From NCBI GenBank assembly GCA_019358835.1, contig JAHHIH010000014.1, positions 1 through 64,000 of the forward strand: a DNA stretch of 64,000 bases, given 5' to 3'. The position numbers and the translations under genes are program-made. Origin of the DNA: Tildeniella torsiva UHER 1998/13D. GTDB taxonomy: Bacteria; Cyanobacteriota; Cyanobacteriia; Phormidesmidales; Phormidesmidaceae. This document shows, in pieces, positions 62,999-64,000 of the stretch. Positions within the stretch are counted from its first letter, which is position 1. Every line of letters starts with the position of its first letter. The notes under the pieces are model-generated. The model saw nothing but the letters and a program-made list of their open reading frames with translations, did not search any database and had not been told where the DNA came from.

Positions 62999-64000
62999 GG
63001 GTAATCATGGCTTCTAACGAAGCTTGCAGGTCAGCGGTGAGCTGGGCGACAGCCTGTTTGCGGCTGGCTTTGTAGTCGGGCCAGCGATCGCTCACTGAGA
63101 GCGGCTCCCCCACCGTGAGCACCGCCCGCTGTGGCCCCAGCTTGGGTCGGGGGAAAGGGTTTTTGCCCTGAATTAAGCACACCGTGTCGCGCAAAATCAT
63201 CACCGTTTCGGCAAAGCGCTCGGCGGAGGGCCGCTGGCGCACGTACTGGCCGGTGACGGCGACAAAGCTCTCCACCAGGCGCATGTGCCACATGCGGAGG
63301 GCGGCTTCTTCGGCCTCGCGATCGGCCAACCCCAGCTCCACCGCTGACAACGGTGGGTCGCCTACCAGGTCTTGGCGATAGATGCGCTCCCACCCAGCTT
63401 GCTCAATGCGGCGACAGCGGTCGATCAAGCTGCCCCGAGGCGGCAGCTTGAAGTAGGTTTCAACGACCTCAAGGGCGGCATTCATGAGAGCTTCGAGGCG
63501 ATTTCGAAAGGGATACTCGTTCCGAGCCGAATCCTGACCGCCGCGCGAATCGTCTAAGGGCTTAGGGGCATCACCAGGACTGGAGAGTGGCAGCGCCGAG
63601 CCGTAAACCCGGTTGTAGTAGCCTTCCATGAGGGTGAGTAGGTGTTCGCCCAAGGTATAAAGTCGGCGATAGCGTTGCTCTGTGGCCTCTGCGGCGGTAT
63701 CGCCTGGGGCATAGCGAGTCTGGGGAGCTGCTAGGCCATTTTCGTATTCCAGGCGGTCTAGCCAGCGATCGAGTTCTTTCCACGGCGGGGTCAGGTAGCG
63801 GTAGGAAATACCTAGGGGCAAAATGATGACCCGCTCTGCCCGGCCCTGGCTGAGCATATCTTCGGCGCACCAGAAGCCCATTTGGGCAATGCCCGGTTCT
63901 AGGGGGCTAACGATTTCGGTATGGCCGTTATTGCCTCCCTCGGGGGCTGCCGCCAGGGGCAGGGTGCCATTGGCCAAGAGGTTACGGGCTGAGCGCAGCC
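62952..64000 (-). CDS. PlsC-like 1-acylglycerol-3-phosphate acyltransferase (partial, 5' beyond window)
   Basis: Glycerophosphate acyltransferase domain. The acceptor motif PLAAAPEGGNNGHTEIVS corresponds to the FPEG block of PlsC, and VIILPLGISYRYLTPP is the motif IV region. The HxxxxD block should lie upstream, outside the window. The reading frame (LRSARNLLANGT and on) continues past base 64000 with no stop, so the start is missing; the TTG near 63977 is internal. A basic C terminus follows. It probably acylates lysophosphatidic acid; membrane-associated. Confidence 0.85.
   Translation of the reverse strand, partial: LRSARNLLANGTLPLAAAPEGGNNGHTEIVSPLEPGIAQMGFWCAEDMLSQGRAERVIILPLGISYRYLTPPWKELDRWLDRLEYENGLAAPQTRYAPGDTAAEATEQRYRRLYTLGEHLLTLMEGYYNRVYGSALPLSSPGDAPKPLDDSRGGQDSARNEYPFRNRLEALMNAALEVVETYFKLPPRGSLIDRCRRIEQAGWERIYRQDLVGDPPLSAVELGLADREAEEAALRMWHMRLVESFVAVTGQYVRQRPSAERFAETVMILRDTVCLIQGKNPFPRPKLGPQRAVLTVGEPLSVSDRWPDYKASRKQAVAQLTADLQASLEAMITPNLPGSASPQADAPK

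Overview
The window is a GC-rich chromosomal segment from a cyanobacterium, most likely a filamentous Leptolyngbyaceae/Nodosilinea-like lineage. The evidence is the very frequent HIP1 octamer GCGATCGC, several cyanobacteria-specific families (DUF3122, DUF6464, DUF1802, DUF2805/TIGR03643, cyanobacterial-type glutamate-cysteine ligase) and an intein-containing dnaX. The genus is inference. There is no CRISPR array, rRNA operon or intact transposon; I found one tRNA (Met, CAU).

Layout. 0.2-6 kb: minus-strand genes for a 5'-truncated GHL10-like glycosyl hydrolase, a class 3 lipase, a TerB-like membrane protein and a large CPBP-type membrane protease. 6.1-9.7 kb: a gene graveyard with remnants of a DUF1400 hydrolase, a solute-binding protein and a frameshifted NB-ARC ATPase, mixed with small hypotheticals and an XRE regulator. 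9.9-14.7 kb: a membrane-anchored hypothetical, glucosyl-3-phosphoglycerate synthase and a GH57 enzyme (compatible-solute/glycan metabolism), and an unknown protein. 15-18.3 kb: ammonium transporter followed by a histidine kinase/response regulator pair. 18.3-24 kb: SLC13-type permease, EEP nuclease, MscS channel, RmlD-like reductase, GH24 lysozyme. 24.2-28.8 kb: a two-gene RND efflux system ending in a strong hairpin. 28.9-39.5 kb: DHH phosphoesterase, HNH endonuclease, alanine racemase, two thioredoxin-fold proteins, tRNA-Met, a LysM/M23 cell-wall peptidase, TrmL, GshA, RNase HI. 39.7-43.5 kb: a small unknown protein and dnaX. 43.6-50 kb: MIF tautomerase, unknown membrane protein, flavin reductase, 1-Cys peroxiredoxin, small cyanobacterial families, a TPR protein. 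50-64 kb: a PAS/GGDEF/EAL protein, leuD, an internally duplicated unknown protein next to an orphan GvpL/GvpF homologue, a second ammonium transporter, Uma2, aspS, a HAD hydrolase, DUF1802, and a PlsC-like acyltransferase that runs off the right edge.

The most striking feature is in dnaX. The gene is interrupted by a 429-residue intein (40632-41918) inserted as DE|CHMLS. The central part of the intein does not encode an in-frame endonuclease. A complete two-motif LAGLIDADG endonuclease of 330 residues is instead encoded on the same strand in the -1 frame (40859-41851), exactly between the coding sequences for the two halves of the splicing domain. The dnaX frame stays open right through it. 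About 1 kb of DNA is therefore read in two frames: one makes a linker of a self-splicing protein, the other a putative homing enzyme.

Two ammonium transporters, two typical peroxiredoxins plus a cysteine-less relative, and glutathione synthesis fit a phototroph managing nitrogen supply and oxidative stress.
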